DNA from: Clostridium sp. CAG:557
GTDB lineage: Bacteria; Bacillota; Clostridia; Oscillospirales; Acutalibacteraceae
Assembly: GCA_000435275.1 (NCBI GenBank)
Contig: FR883860.1
Coordinates: 1-30,596 of the forward strand
Direction of reading: 5' to 3'
Length of the DNA: 30,596 bases
In this document: piece by piece, positions 23,646-30,596 of the stretch
How positions within the stretch are numbered: the first letter of the stretch is position 1
How the letters are laid out: each line of letters opens with the position of its first letter
Translations under genes and position numbers: made by a program
Notes under the pieces: generated by a model
What the model was told of the DNA's origin: nothing
What the model saw: the letters and a program-made list of their open reading frames with translations, nothing else
The model's database searches: none

Positions 23646-25202
23646 TTATAATAATCTGCTTCTTACAACCAATTTGACTTTTAGGCCAAAAACTTCTTCA
23701 AAAAAGGCGCTGCATTTATCAACTGCCCATTTTTCCAAACAAACATTTTCATTACTTTCTGCAGTTATTATAAGATTTTCGTCGGATAATTTTATTTTCA
23801 TATTTTTCAATTTTTGTTTTTTAGACTTATCAAGAGCGTTACATAATCTAAATATTGCCACCAATTTTGACACTAAAAGCCTGTCTGACTCCGACAGTTT
23901 TGCATACTCAACGTCTTCGCGCGTTGGCATTGTAAACTCATTGTACCTTACAATATTAGCGATTAAAATCACTTCTTTTTCCGTCATTCCATAAAGGTCC
24001 AAATTTTTAATTATATCAAATGTACTTATTCTTGGATCTTTTGAATTTACATAATAGCCGGCTTCATGCAAAATCACCGCCAAATCCAAGAGCAACTTTT
24101 TTCTCTTGTTGAGTCCATGCAATTTTTTCAATTTGTCAAAAATAAGAGTTGCAGAGTTATAAGTGTTATCGAGATGTGCTTGGCTAAAATAAAAATGATA
24201 AGATAAAATTTTTGCACAATAAATCGCACTCTGCCTAACGTGTTCTTCAAATTGTTTTTCTATTTCAGAAGATAAAACTTGCTTTGCAATTGCATCCCAT
24301 AATTCAACTTTAGGCGATAAAATTCTCTTTGCGCTTGTCATTTTCAAAATTTTGGAATATATTGCCAATGCAGTAAATAAAAGCTGCGCATTTTTAAGAC
24401 TAATATCATATTTATCACTAATTGCCTGTACCGGCGCATCTTTGATTTCATTGTAAAGTTTTTGCAGTTTTGGCGGTGAAATATTATAAACGTCATCCTC
24501 TGAACTAGCTTCACACAACTGAGCAATAAGTTTTATCTCATTACCAGAAATGACTAAATTTTCTATTTCCGAATTATTTATAGGAAATCTTATTCTTCCA
24601 ATTATCCTGTCTAAATACTCCTCAACAACAAATCCAAAATCTGTAGTCTGTTCCTGAATCGGTTCCAATAGCTCATACAGTTTAGATGAACCCATATTAA
24701 TATTTTGAGAAAACAATATTTTTTCTCTATCGTAAATAGAAAAACCAATATTTCCTGCACCAATATAAGAAATTAAAGTTTTATTTAAATTTTCATGTCT
24801 TGAATTTTTTAAAGCACTTAAAATTTCAAAATAAATGAGACTTTTTTCTTGTCTGTCCTCTAAAATCTTAACATTCACATCATTTTGTATTTTAAGCTGG
24901 TCAACAATATACGCACAATTCTCTGTATCATTAAGCAGTGTAGAAGCAATAACCTGGTAACTTTTAATATGATACTCATTCAAAATATTCATATACCCTT
25001 TTAATATATTAGATATTTCTTGCAAAGTTTCAAAGCTTATTTTTCCATTATTAAATATTTCATGTCCTAATTTTGTTTGTTGTTCTAAACGTTCTACGTC
25101 CAACAATTTGTTATTTTTTAATTTTGATATTCTCATTTTAACTAAATCTGGTTCTATGCTAATAATCGACGCCATATTGTTCAAATTTCTCTTCTTTTCC
25201 AA
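23646..25202 (-). CDS. Ppx/GppA-like protein with degenerate active site and HD-type C-terminus
   Basis: 518 residues laid out like exopolyphosphatase/guanosine pentaphosphatase: an N-terminal ASKHA-type part, then a helical HD-like domain (LLLDLAVILHEAGYYVN). Key phosphate loops are eroded. The usual 'DIGSNS-R' is replaced by SIEPDLVKMRI (15-25). The usual 'DIGGGS-E' is YIGAGNIGFSI. The 'G-EEA' glutamate region reads ILEDRQEKSL, with the first Glu replaced by Gln. It may therefore bind rather than cleave polyP or (p)ppGpp. The start is probably TTG at 25202, 8 nt after AGGAGGG; the ATG at 25175 has no good site. It sits between rluD and ppk. Confidence 0.8.
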   Translation of the reverse strand: MEKKRNLNNMASIISIEPDLVKMRISKLKNNKLLDVERLEQQTKLGHEIFNNGKISFETLQEISNILKGYMNILNEYHIKSYQVIASTLLNDTENCAYIVDQLKIQNDVNVKILEDRQEKSLIYFEILSALKNSRHENLNKTLISYIGAGNIGFSIYDREKILFSQNINMGSSKLYELLEPIQEQTTDFGFVVEEYLDRIIGRIRFPINNSEIENLVISGNEIKLIAQLCEASSEDDVYNISPPKLQKLYNEIKDAPVQAISDKYDISLKNAQLLFTALAIYSKILKMTSAKRILSPKVELWDAIAKQVLSSEIEKQFEEHVRQSAIYCAKILSYHFYFSQAHLDNTYNSATLIFDKLKKLHGLNKRKKLLLDLAVILHEAGYYVNSKDPRISTFDIIKNLDLYGMTEKEVILIANIVRYNEFTMPTREDVEYAKLSESDRLLVSKLVAIFRLCNALDKSKKQKLKNMKIKLSDENLIITAESNENVCLEKWAVDKCSAFFEEVFGLKVKLVVRSRLL

Positions 25203-25215
25203 AACTAATTCCCTC

Positions 25216-26136
25216 CTATATATTAAGTGTTTTCAAAAATCTCTTAAAATAGTCCGGTAAATCACTTTCAAATTCTATGTATTTTAAAGTTTTGGGATGA
25301 ATAAAGCCAATATGTTTCGCATGAAGGCATTGTCCATTTAAACTTTTTATAATCCGTTTAGGCCCATAAACCGAATCCCCTGCTACAGGATGACCAATAT
25401 ACGACATATGCACTCGTATTTGGTGTGTTCTGCCTGTTTCAAGTTTTAGCCTGACATGTGTAAAATTTTTATATCTTTCCAATACAGTATAATGTGTTAT
25501 GGCATTTCTTGAATTTTCATTTGTAACGGTCATTCTTTTGCGATCAATTTTGTGTCTACCAATCGGCTCATCAATTGTGCCCACATCATTTTTTAAAATT
25601 CCATAAACTACCGCTTCGTATTCTCTAGAAAAAGAATGTTCTTTTATTTGCTTTGCTAAATTTTTATGAGAAAAATCGTTTTTTGCAACAATTAAAAGTC
25701 CACTTGTATCTTTGTCAATTCGGTGAACAATTCCCGGTCGAATCGTGCCATTTATACTGGACAGGCTCTCCCCGCAGTGAAACATAAGCGCATTAACTAA
25801 AGTTCCGCTATAATTTCCCGGCGCCGGATGAACGACCATACCTTTCGGCTTATTAACAATCAACAAATCATCATCTTCATAAACAATTTCAATCGGTATA
25901 TTTTCCGGCTTCAAGTCAAGCAATTCCGGCTCCGGTACGTTAATTTTTATCATTTGACGCTCTTTCACTTTAAAATTTTTATCATCAACAATTTTTTCAT
26001 CAACTGCCACACATTTATTTTCTATCAATTTTTGCGCATATGAACGCGTAAAAGTCTCCACTTTAGCGCTTATAACTTTATCTAATCGCTCACCTGAATA
26101 AACTTCATCAATTAAAAATTCGACAATCTCACTCAC
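25216..26136 (-). CDS. rluD: 23S rRNA pseudouridine synthase, RluD family
   Basis: RluA/RluD-type enzyme that isomerises uridines in large-subunit rRNA. The 306 residues have an S4 RNA-binding domain (SGERLDKVISAK, about 14-75) and the synthase domain with HRIDKDTSG at 138-146 (catalytic Asp141), YEAVVYG, and LETGRTHQIRVHM. It starts with GTG at 26136 after AGGAGA. It is 13 nt behind lspA, the common lspA-rluD order of Firmicutes, and its end carries the ribosome binding site of the Ppx-like gene. Confidence 0.95.
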   Translation of the reverse strand: MSEIVEFLIDEVYSGERLDKVISAKVETFTRSYAQKLIENKCVAVDEKIVDDKNFKVKERQMIKINVPEPELLDLKPENIPIEIVYEDDDLLIVNKPKGMVVHPAPGNYSGTLVNALMFHCGESLSSINGTIRPGIVHRIDKDTSGLLIVAKNDFSHKNLAKQIKEHSFSREYEAVVYGILKNDVGTIDEPIGRHKIDRKRMTVTNENSRNAITHYTVLERYKNFTHVRLKLETGRTHQIRVHMSYIGHPVAGDSVYGPKRIIKSLNGQCLHAKHIGFIHPKTLKYIEFESDLPDYFKRFLKTLNI

Positions 26137-26148
26137 AAAATTTATCTC

Positions 26149-26598
26149 CTAATTTTTTATATCTTTATAAAAAAACACCACATATATAATTAAAATAATC
26201 GTCCCGAATGTTATGCAATAATCGGCAAAATTACAAATCGGCGAAAAAAATGAAAGTTTTATATAATCCACAACATACCCTAAAAAAAGTCTGTCTATAA
26301 GATTTCCAAGTCCGCCGGAAATTATCAACGCCGCCGCAGTAAGAAACATTTTGTCATTTAAATTTTTATACTTTATCAAATAAATAAAAAAAGCAATCAT
26401 TAAAGCCGCAAAAATAATAAAAAACCATCGTTGGTTTTGAAAAATTCCAAAAGCCGCGCCCCTATTTTCGACGTAAGTAATATCAAGTAAATTTGGAATA
26501 ATTGTAACATCTTCAGCGTACCTCAAATTTGTAGTAACAGCATATTTCAAAATCTGGTCCGTCGCAACAAGAATTATTATAAAAAAAGATATAAACAT
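26149..26598 (-). CDS. lspA: Lipoprotein signal peptidase
   Basis: Aspartic protease of the membrane that removes signal peptides from prolipoproteins. The 149 residues have four membrane helices, the N-terminal VATDQILKY, TYVENRGAAFG, and GNLIDRLFLGYVVDYI with catalytic Asp111. NFADYC supplies catalytic Asp126. The ATG at 26598 fits family length and puts the first helix at the N-terminus. An in-frame ATG at 26652 would add 18 residues (from MYLMWYAADF) and cannot be excluded, since both starts have only GGTG-type sites. It lies between ileS and rluD. Confidence 0.93.
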   Translation of the reverse strand: MFISFFIIILVATDQILKYAVTTNLRYAEDVTIIPNLLDITYVENRGAAFGIFQNQRWFFIIFAALMIAFFIYLIKYKNLNDKMFLTAAALIISGGLGNLIDRLFLGYVVDYIKLSFFSPICNFADYCITFGTIILIIYVVFFYKDIKN

Positions 26599-26664
26599 AA
26601 CATTCACCACTTTCTCAGATAAAAAATCAGCGGCGTACCACATAAGATACACCGCAATCTGAAG

Positions 26665-29460
26665 TTATTTATTCAATATATCTGCGCACCGACTGCAAAT
26701 GTTCTCGTTATTACTATTTTTTCCAACAGTATCACTAAAGCTCCAACAGCGTTCACATTTTTTGCCATTTGCACGAGAAATCGTAACAGACAGCCCCTTA
26801 ACATTCTCTGCAACGTAATTTCCCGAATTATTTTTTTCTAAATCAACTTGCGAAACTATAAAAACATCTTTTAAATCATCTTTTACCGAAATCACAAAAT
26901 CATATAATTCATCAGTACAATGCAAAGTTACTTTAGCTTCAAGCGATGAACCAATAACTTTATCTTTTCGCGCCAACTCCAATGCCTTTTGAACATCAAT
27001 TCTTATTTCTCCAATTTTGTCCCAAGAATCAATAAAGTCATTAGTAACATTAAGCGCCAATTTTTCCGGCATAGAATTAAATAATACTGAACCAACTTCT
27101 TCACTGCAATTATGAGGTATATAGCGCCAAATTTCTTCAGCTGTAAATGCCAAAATAGGCGCCAATAATCTTGTCATAGCGTTCAAAATAAGATATATCG
27201 TGGTTTGAGCTGCTCTTCTAGACGAACTGTTTGCAGACTCAACATAAAGCCTGTCTTTCAGAATATCCAAATAAAAATTGGACATGTCCACTACACAAAA
27301 CTTGCGAATATTATGATAAACCTGATGAAATTCAAAATTTTCATATGATTCTTTAACTTTGTCAATGAGCTTATTTAATTTATCGAGTGCCCACTTATCA
27401 ACTGGCAAAACCTTATCTAAAGGCATCATATTTTCATTTGGATTAAAATCATAAAGGTTTCCCAAAATGTATCGTGCCGTATTTCTTATTTTTCGATAAG
27501 CTTCTGACAACTGTTTCAAAATTTCCTGAGAAAGTCTAACATCCACGTGATAGTCTGACGAAGCAACCCATAATCTTAAAATATCTGCACCATATTGATT
27601 TACAATTTCTTGTGGATCCATACCATTTCCCAAAGACTTAGATTGTTTTTTACCTTCACCATCAACAACCCAACCATGTGAAACTACTGTTTTATACGGT
27701 GCTTTTCCAGTGGTCGCAACAGAAGTTAAAAGTGAAGACTGAAACCATCCACGATATTGGTCAGCGCCTTCAAAATATAAATCCGCCGGACAAGATAAAT
27801 CCCTTCTTTGTCCACATACTGCCGCATGAGAAACACCCGAATCAAACCATACATCCATAATATCTGTTTCTTTTCTAAAACTTGAACTACCACATTTGGA
27901 ACACTTTATGCCTTCAGGCAAAATTTCATCAACAGGTTTAATGAACCAAGAATCAGAACCTTCTTTTCTAAACATATCTGCAACATCTAGCATGGCATCT
28001 TTATCAATCAATGGTTCGCCACATTCTTTGCAAAAGAAAATTGGTAAAGGAATCCCCCATTTGCGTTGTCTAGAAATACACCAATCTTTACGGTCACGTA
28101 CCATAGAAGAAATTCTGTCTTGCCCCCAAGTCGGTATCCACCTAACCTTTTGTATTTCTTTCAGCGCTTTTTCTTTAAAGTCATCAATTGAACAAAACCA
28201 TTGTTCTGTCGCCCTAAAAATAACAGGATTTTTACATCTCCAACAGTGTGGATATTGATGCTCAATTTTCTCTGTAGCAAAAAGAGCACCAATGCTTTCA
28301 AGATGCTGTGCAATAGGTTTTCCAGCTTTTTGAGTACTTAAACCCTCAAACTGTCCAGCACCTTCAGTCAAAATTCCTTCATCATTAACCGGCACAACAA
28401 CATCGACTTGTTCATAATTTTGACAAACGTCAAAGTCTTCTACACCATGTCCAGGAGCAGTATGTACGCATCCTGTTCCTGATTCCAAAGTTACGTGATC
28501 TCCAACAATAACCAACGATTCTCTATCCAAAAAAGGATGTTCTGCTGTCATAAATTCAAGTTCTTTACCTTTTAACGATGCAACTACTTCATAATTTTCT
28601 TTTCCTGCTTTGCTCATTGCAGAAGAACAAAGTTCAGCAGCCATAATATAATATTCATCATCAAATTTTACTACGTTATAAACAAATTCTGGCCCAACAC
28701 AAATGGCCACATTCCCAGGCAATGTCCACGCAGTAGTTGTCCATATAACAAAATAAATTTTATTTAAATCAATGCCTAATTGAGATAACTTTCCGTTATC
28801 ATTTTTTAATCTAAACTTTACATAAATAGAATAACAAACATCATTTGAGTATTCAATTTCTGCTTCAGCCAAGGCCGTTTTGCAGTCAGGGCACCAATAA
28901 ACCGGTTTCAAGCCTCGATATATATGGCCATCACAAGCCATCTTAGCAAATACTTCAATTTGCTTTGCCTCATACTCTTTTTGCAAAGTTATATATGGAT
29001 GTTCCCAGTCTGCTAAAATTCCAAGCCGCTTAAACTGATTTCTCTGGTCATTTATATAATCCATAACGAACTCTTGGCACAAAGATCTAAGTTCCATATC
29101 AGAAATATTGGAAGAACTATCCACGCCAGCTTTTTTTCGAGCTTTAAGTTCAGTAGGCAGTCCATGAGTGTCCCAGCCAGGGACAAAAGGAGCTTTAAAC
29201 CCAGACATATTTTTATACTTAACAATAAAATCTTTTAAAATATGGTTAAGTGCATGACCCATATGTATGCTACCATTAGCATAAGGCGGCCCATCATGAA
29301 CGATGTAAGAGGGTTTTCCATCATTTTTTTTCATTAATTTATCGTATAAACTATTTTCTTCCCAGTCATGCAAAAAAGTTGGTTCCGTCTTAGCTAATCC
29401 TGCACGCATAGGGAAGTCCGTCTTTGGAAGATTAAGTGTATCATTGTAATCTTTAGGCAT
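26665..29460 (-). CDS. ileS: Isoleucyl-tRNA synthetase
   Basis: Charges tRNA-Ile, with editing of valine. The 931 residues show the HIGH-type motif HMGH (66-69) after GPPYANGS, GWDTHGLPTE, the WTTTAWTLPGN editing region, and the KMSKS-type loop KQSKS. WFDSGVSH and a C-terminal zinc finger (CERCWSFS and CSRCADIL) are also present, as in the common bacterial form. AAGGAGAG precedes the ATG. The 61-nt gap to divIVA is too short for a T-box leader and contains none of its conserved sequence, so the gene seems to be driven from the upstream division genes. Confidence 0.97.
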   Translation of the reverse strand: MPKDYNDTLNLPKTDFPMRAGLAKTEPTFLHDWEENSLYDKLMKKNDGKPSYIVHDGPPYANGSIHMGHALNHILKDFIVKYKNMSGFKAPFVPGWDTHGLPTELKARKKAGVDSSSNISDMELRSLCQEFVMDYINDQRNQFKRLGILADWEHPYITLQKEYEAKQIEVFAKMACDGHIYRGLKPVYWCPDCKTALAEAEIEYSNDVCYSIYVKFRLKNDNGKLSQLGIDLNKIYFVIWTTTAWTLPGNVAICVGPEFVYNVVKFDDEYYIMAAELCSSAMSKAGKENYEVVASLKGKELEFMTAEHPFLDRESLVIVGDHVTLESGTGCVHTAPGHGVEDFDVCQNYEQVDVVVPVNDEGILTEGAGQFEGLSTQKAGKPIAQHLESIGALFATEKIEHQYPHCWRCKNPVIFRATEQWFCSIDDFKEKALKEIQKVRWIPTWGQDRISSMVRDRKDWCISRQRKWGIPLPIFFCKECGEPLIDKDAMLDVADMFRKEGSDSWFIKPVDEILPEGIKCSKCGSSSFRKETDIMDVWFDSGVSHAAVCGQRRDLSCPADLYFEGADQYRGWFQSSLLTSVATTGKAPYKTVVSHGWVVDGEGKKQSKSLGNGMDPQEIVNQYGADILRLWVASSDYHVDVRLSQEILKQLSEAYRKIRNTARYILGNLYDFNPNENMMPLDKVLPVDKWALDKLNKLIDKVKESYENFEFHQVYHNIRKFCVVDMSNFYLDILKDRLYVESANSSSRRAAQTTIYLILNAMTRLLAPILAFTAEEIWRYIPHNCSEEVGSVLFNSMPEKLALNVTNDFIDSWDKIGEIRIDVQKALELARKDKVIGSSLEAKVTLHCTDELYDFVISVKDDLKDVFIVSQVDLEKNNSGNYVAENVKGLSVTISRANGKKCERCWSFSDTVGKNSNNENICSRCADILNK

Positions 29461-29521
29461 TTATAACAACTCTCCTTCTAAAATTTTTAAGAACTGCATA
29501 ACCCAAACGTCCCACTAAGCT

Positions 29522-30175
29522 TTATTTTGTATCTTCGCGAACATCATAGTCTTCGCCAAACCTCAAATCAGAAAATTTACCAGAATAATTGTTATTTAAT
29601 TCATCTTCATTTTCCAAATTAGAATTACCTTCCGTCGATTCAAAAGCTCTAATGTTTTCTGATTTGTCAGGTTCAAATTCTTTCAACTTTTCATTATTTT
29701 TATCATTAAAATTAATCGGTAAACGGTCTTCTGCATTAAAAGAATTAACCAATTTTAAATGTTCTTTATATCGTGACAAAATGTCTGAGCGAAAATCTCT
29801 GACAGCTTTTTTCAAGTTAACTAATGTTTCTTTTTGATTTTTAATATCACTATTTGCGTTTTTCAAAATAGAATCGGCTTCTTTTTGAGCTTTTTCAATT
29901 ATATTCGCTGCTTCCGCTTTAGCTTTTGCCAATTCTGAATTAGCTAATTTTTGTGCTCCAACTAAAGCATCTCTAACGCTGTCCTCGTCTTTGCGATATT
30001 GACTTACTCTGTCTGCTAAAATTTTAATTTTTTGAGTTAAATTTAAGTTCTCTCTCTGAAGTTTTTCATAAGAATCCTGAACTTCATCCAAAAAATTATC
30101 AACGTCCTCAGCTTTATAGCCGCCAATATTTGTTTTTCTAAACTTAACATCTCTAATGTCATTAACAGTCAACAT
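29522..30175 (-). CDS. divIVA: DivIVA-domain cell division/polarity protein
   Basis: Coiled-coil scaffold that gathers at curved membrane and division sites. The 217 residues show the N-terminal membrane-targeting domain (NDIRDVKFRKTNIGGYKAED, then VDNFLDEVQDSYEKL). A long coiled coil of about 35-150, with an Ala/Lys/Glu-rich core (ANSELAKAKAEAANIIEKAQ), follows, then a divergent acidic Asn/Glu-rich tail. GGAGGAG precedes the ATG. It lies 33 nt after sepF and 61 nt before ileS; ylmG and ylmH, often between sepF and divIVA, are absent. Confidence 0.94.
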   Translation of the reverse strand: MLTVNDIRDVKFRKTNIGGYKAEDVDNFLDEVQDSYEKLQRENLNLTQKIKILADRVSQYRKDEDSVRDALVGAQKLANSELAKAKAEAANIIEKAQKEADSILKNANSDIKNQKETLVNLKKAVRDFRSDILSRYKEHLKLVNSFNAEDRLPINFNDKNNEKLKEFEPDKSENIRAFESTEGNSNLENEDELNNNYSGKFSDLRFGEDYDVREDTK

Positions 30176-30208
30176 AACTACTCCTCCAAAACCGCCAAAA
30201 CTCTATTA

Positions 30209-30596
30209 CTAAAAATAAACACCGCTGTTTTCGAGCTCATCCAAAAGATCGTCACCTGTCAAACCAACATTATATGGGGTAATAATAAAAGTGCTCGTAG
30301 CGACTTTTTTTATTTGGCCACTGTTAGCATAAGCTACACCACTCAAAAAGTCAATAATCCGGCGAGAAACATCTTTATTTGTATTTTCAAGATTCAAAAC
30401 AACTGTATGCATTTTAATAAGTTCGTCGGCAATTGCACGAGTATCTTCTCCAAATCGTTCTGGCTTAAACAGAACCACTTGAAGTTGTGCAGTTGCATGA
30501 ATATTTACCACTTTATTATTTTGTGCACTTGCACGAGTCTGAGAAGATTTTTGTTCATTTTTTTTACTTAAATCCTCAAAATTGTCCTCTTCATAT
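30209..30596 (-). CDS. sepF: Cell division protein SepF (5' part beyond the window)
   Basis: FtsZ-binding protein that tethers and aligns the Z-ring at the membrane. The visible part ends with the complete SepF core: VVNIHATAQLQVVLFKPERF, VVLNLENTNKDVSRRIIDFL, GVAYANSGQIKKVATSTFI and ITPYNVGLTGDDLL. Upstream of the GTG at 30511 the frame stays open to the window edge and reads an acidic then Ser/Gln/Lys-rich linker (YEEDNFEDLSKKNEQKSS), as expected between the N-terminal amphipathic helix and the core. The real start therefore lies outside. It heads the visible part of the divIVA-ileS-lspA operon. Confidence 0.94.
   Translation of the reverse strand, partial: YEEDNFEDLSKKNEQKSSQTRASAQNNKVVNIHATAQLQVVLFKPERFGEDTRAIADELIKMHTVVLNLENTNKDVSRRIIDFLSGVAYANSGQIKKVATSTFIITPYNVGLTGDDLLDELENSGVYF

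Noticed and set aside
23646..25202. Ppx-like gene as a pseudogene
   Set aside because: The reading frame is intact at full family length with a good ribosome binding site; only active-site loops are changed, which suggests altered function rather than decay.
29461..29521. T-box leader for ileS
   Set aside because: The gap is only 61 nt and lacks the conserved T-box sequence and terminator/antiterminator pair.

Overview
This is an AT-rich chromosomal segment whose gene orders and protein families point to a low-GC Firmicute of class Clostridia, probably near the Oscillospirales/Ruminococcaceae. That placement is inferred from gene order and protein style; there is no rRNA here to confirm it. 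Almost everything is housekeeping, and no tRNA, rRNA, CRISPR array, prophage or insertion sequence was seen.

Layout. (a) 1-183 holds a terminator at the window edge and a compact self-complementary element that folds into a four-way junction (77-172), just downstream of murD. (b) murD is on the minus strand to 1572 with its own promoter. An AT-rich gap of about 435 bp follows. (c) Two tandem genes (2008-3966) encode exported proteins that share almost the same signal peptide but have unrelated-looking mature parts, closed by a strong terminator. (d) Thioredoxin and a FabG-like reductase (+) run tail-to-tail into feoB-feoA (-). (e) A four-helix membrane protein and ispE (+) follow, then a minus-strand XRE regulator with a candidate operator. 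(f) The classical operon rimP-nusA-rnpM-ylxQ-infB-rbfA-nrnA-truB-ribF (+) starts from a strong promoter and a leader hairpin at 9914-9995. Its last gene, ribF, encodes only the FAD synthetase half. (g) On the minus strand lies rpsF-ssb-rpsR, then a terminator, then a DUF5131 gene overlapping an alkyladenine DNA glycosylase gene. (h) On the plus strand are an Amidase_6-like protein and a small conserved-looking protein whose Shine-Dalgarno sequence sits in the loop of a 13-bp stem. (i) One long minus-strand gene run fills the rest: sepF (cut by the window edge)-divIVA-ileS-lspA-rluD-ppx-ppk-luxS, ending at a bidirectional terminator at 21015-21049.

How it works together. The rimP operon, rpsF operon and ileS supply translation. 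murD, lspA, sepF and divIVA supply envelope growth and division. ppk with a degenerate Ppx-like partner points to polyphosphate metabolism or signalling, and luxS closes the activated methyl cycle and would make AI-2. feoAB imports ferrous iron. ispE indicates the MEP isoprenoid pathway.

Most worth a second look: the four-way-junction element at 77-172, the hairpin-trapped ribosome binding site with no ordinary start codon at 20778-20823, the paired exported proteins, the one-domain RibF, the active-site-degenerate Ppx, and the structured infB-rbfA spacer. All structures were found by reading complementary arms by eye; no folding or database search was run.
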